Assembly (NCBI RefSeq): GCF_000495855.1
Contig: NZ_AWGF01000002.1
Coordinates: forward strand, 248,001-312,000
Length of the DNA: 64,000 nt
Reading direction: 5' to 3'
From: Asticcacaulis sp. YBE204
Lineage (GTDB): Bacteria; Pseudomonadota; Alphaproteobacteria; Caulobacterales; Caulobacteraceae
Shown here: one piece after another, positions 63,989 through 64,000 of the stretch
Layout: the number at the start of each line of letters is the position of its first letter
How positions within the stretch are numbered: position 1 is the stretch's first letter
Notes under the pieces: generated by a model
Told to the model about the DNA's origin: nothing
The model's database searches: none
The model's input: only the letters and a program-made list of their open reading frames with translations
Translations under genes and position numbers: made by a program

Positions 63989-64000
63989 AAGCTACTGTTT

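Overview
The window reads as GC-rich alphaproteobacterial chromosome, most likely from the Caulobacteraceae and perhaps Asticcacaulis. The evidence is a TacA-like sigma-54 response regulator, a GapR (DUF2312) nucleoid protein, MotA, a COQ9 gene divergent from rpsU, three-part pntAA-pntAB-pntB transhydrogenase genes, an aa3-oxidase subunit IV and several secreted polymer-degrading enzymes. The genus is inference. I see no rRNA, tRNA, transposase or CRISPR array.

Layout. 0-8 kb (minus strand): a DUF6491 secreted protein, mnmC, an Ala-rich lipoprotein, motA, a CYTH protein coupled to an MltB-type transglycosylase, and a tightly overlapped operon of acyltransferase, membrane protein and winged-helix regulator. 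8-15 kb: rpmJ, gapR, unknown secreted proteins, a DUF3833 lipoprotein, the tacA-like gene and a large secreted protein with calcium-type repeats. 15-26 kb: AsmA, oligoendopeptidase F, YitT, oxidase subunit IV, DUF817, DUF4287/DUF5655, the pnt operon with a SnoaL-like gene wedged into it, and a NucS-like nuclease. 26-32 kb: EF-hand protein, a 31-codon reading frame, DUF885 protein, OmpA-like lipoprotein, VOC protein and typA.

32.2-35.5 kb is the accessory region. A strongly AT-rich two-gene operon (DUF262 protein plus HEPN protein) lies next to a 134-bp direct repeat, a frameshifted MNT nucleotidyltransferase and interspersed palindromic repeats. I consider it the best candidate for an undescribed defence-type system here. 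35.7-48 kb holds an SGNH acetylesterase, an S9 peptidase, an MFS symporter, an amidase, a ricin-lectin protein with LVAAGGGN repeats, a HExxH protein, and two tandem paralogous secreted proteins. 48-64 kb is mainly housekeeping: YciA thioesterase, rpsU (apparently starting at CTG), COQ9, purEK, a GGDEF diguanylate cyclase, TraB/GumN, dGTPase, an ErpA-type protein, exonuclease III, a CNT nucleoside transporter, an OmpR/EnvZ-like pair, and a PadR-DUF1700-DUF2807 operon.

Three families of interspersed repeats thread through the window. The clearest is a ~44-bp double-stem palindrome present six times. Both of its stems vary with compensating changes while a loop GTG-N3/4-GCGG stays fixed, and several copies begin within a few bases of a stop codon. 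The other two are larger composite palindromes of about 100-175 bp. Several convergent gene pairs share overlapping or abutting stop codons with no terminator between them.
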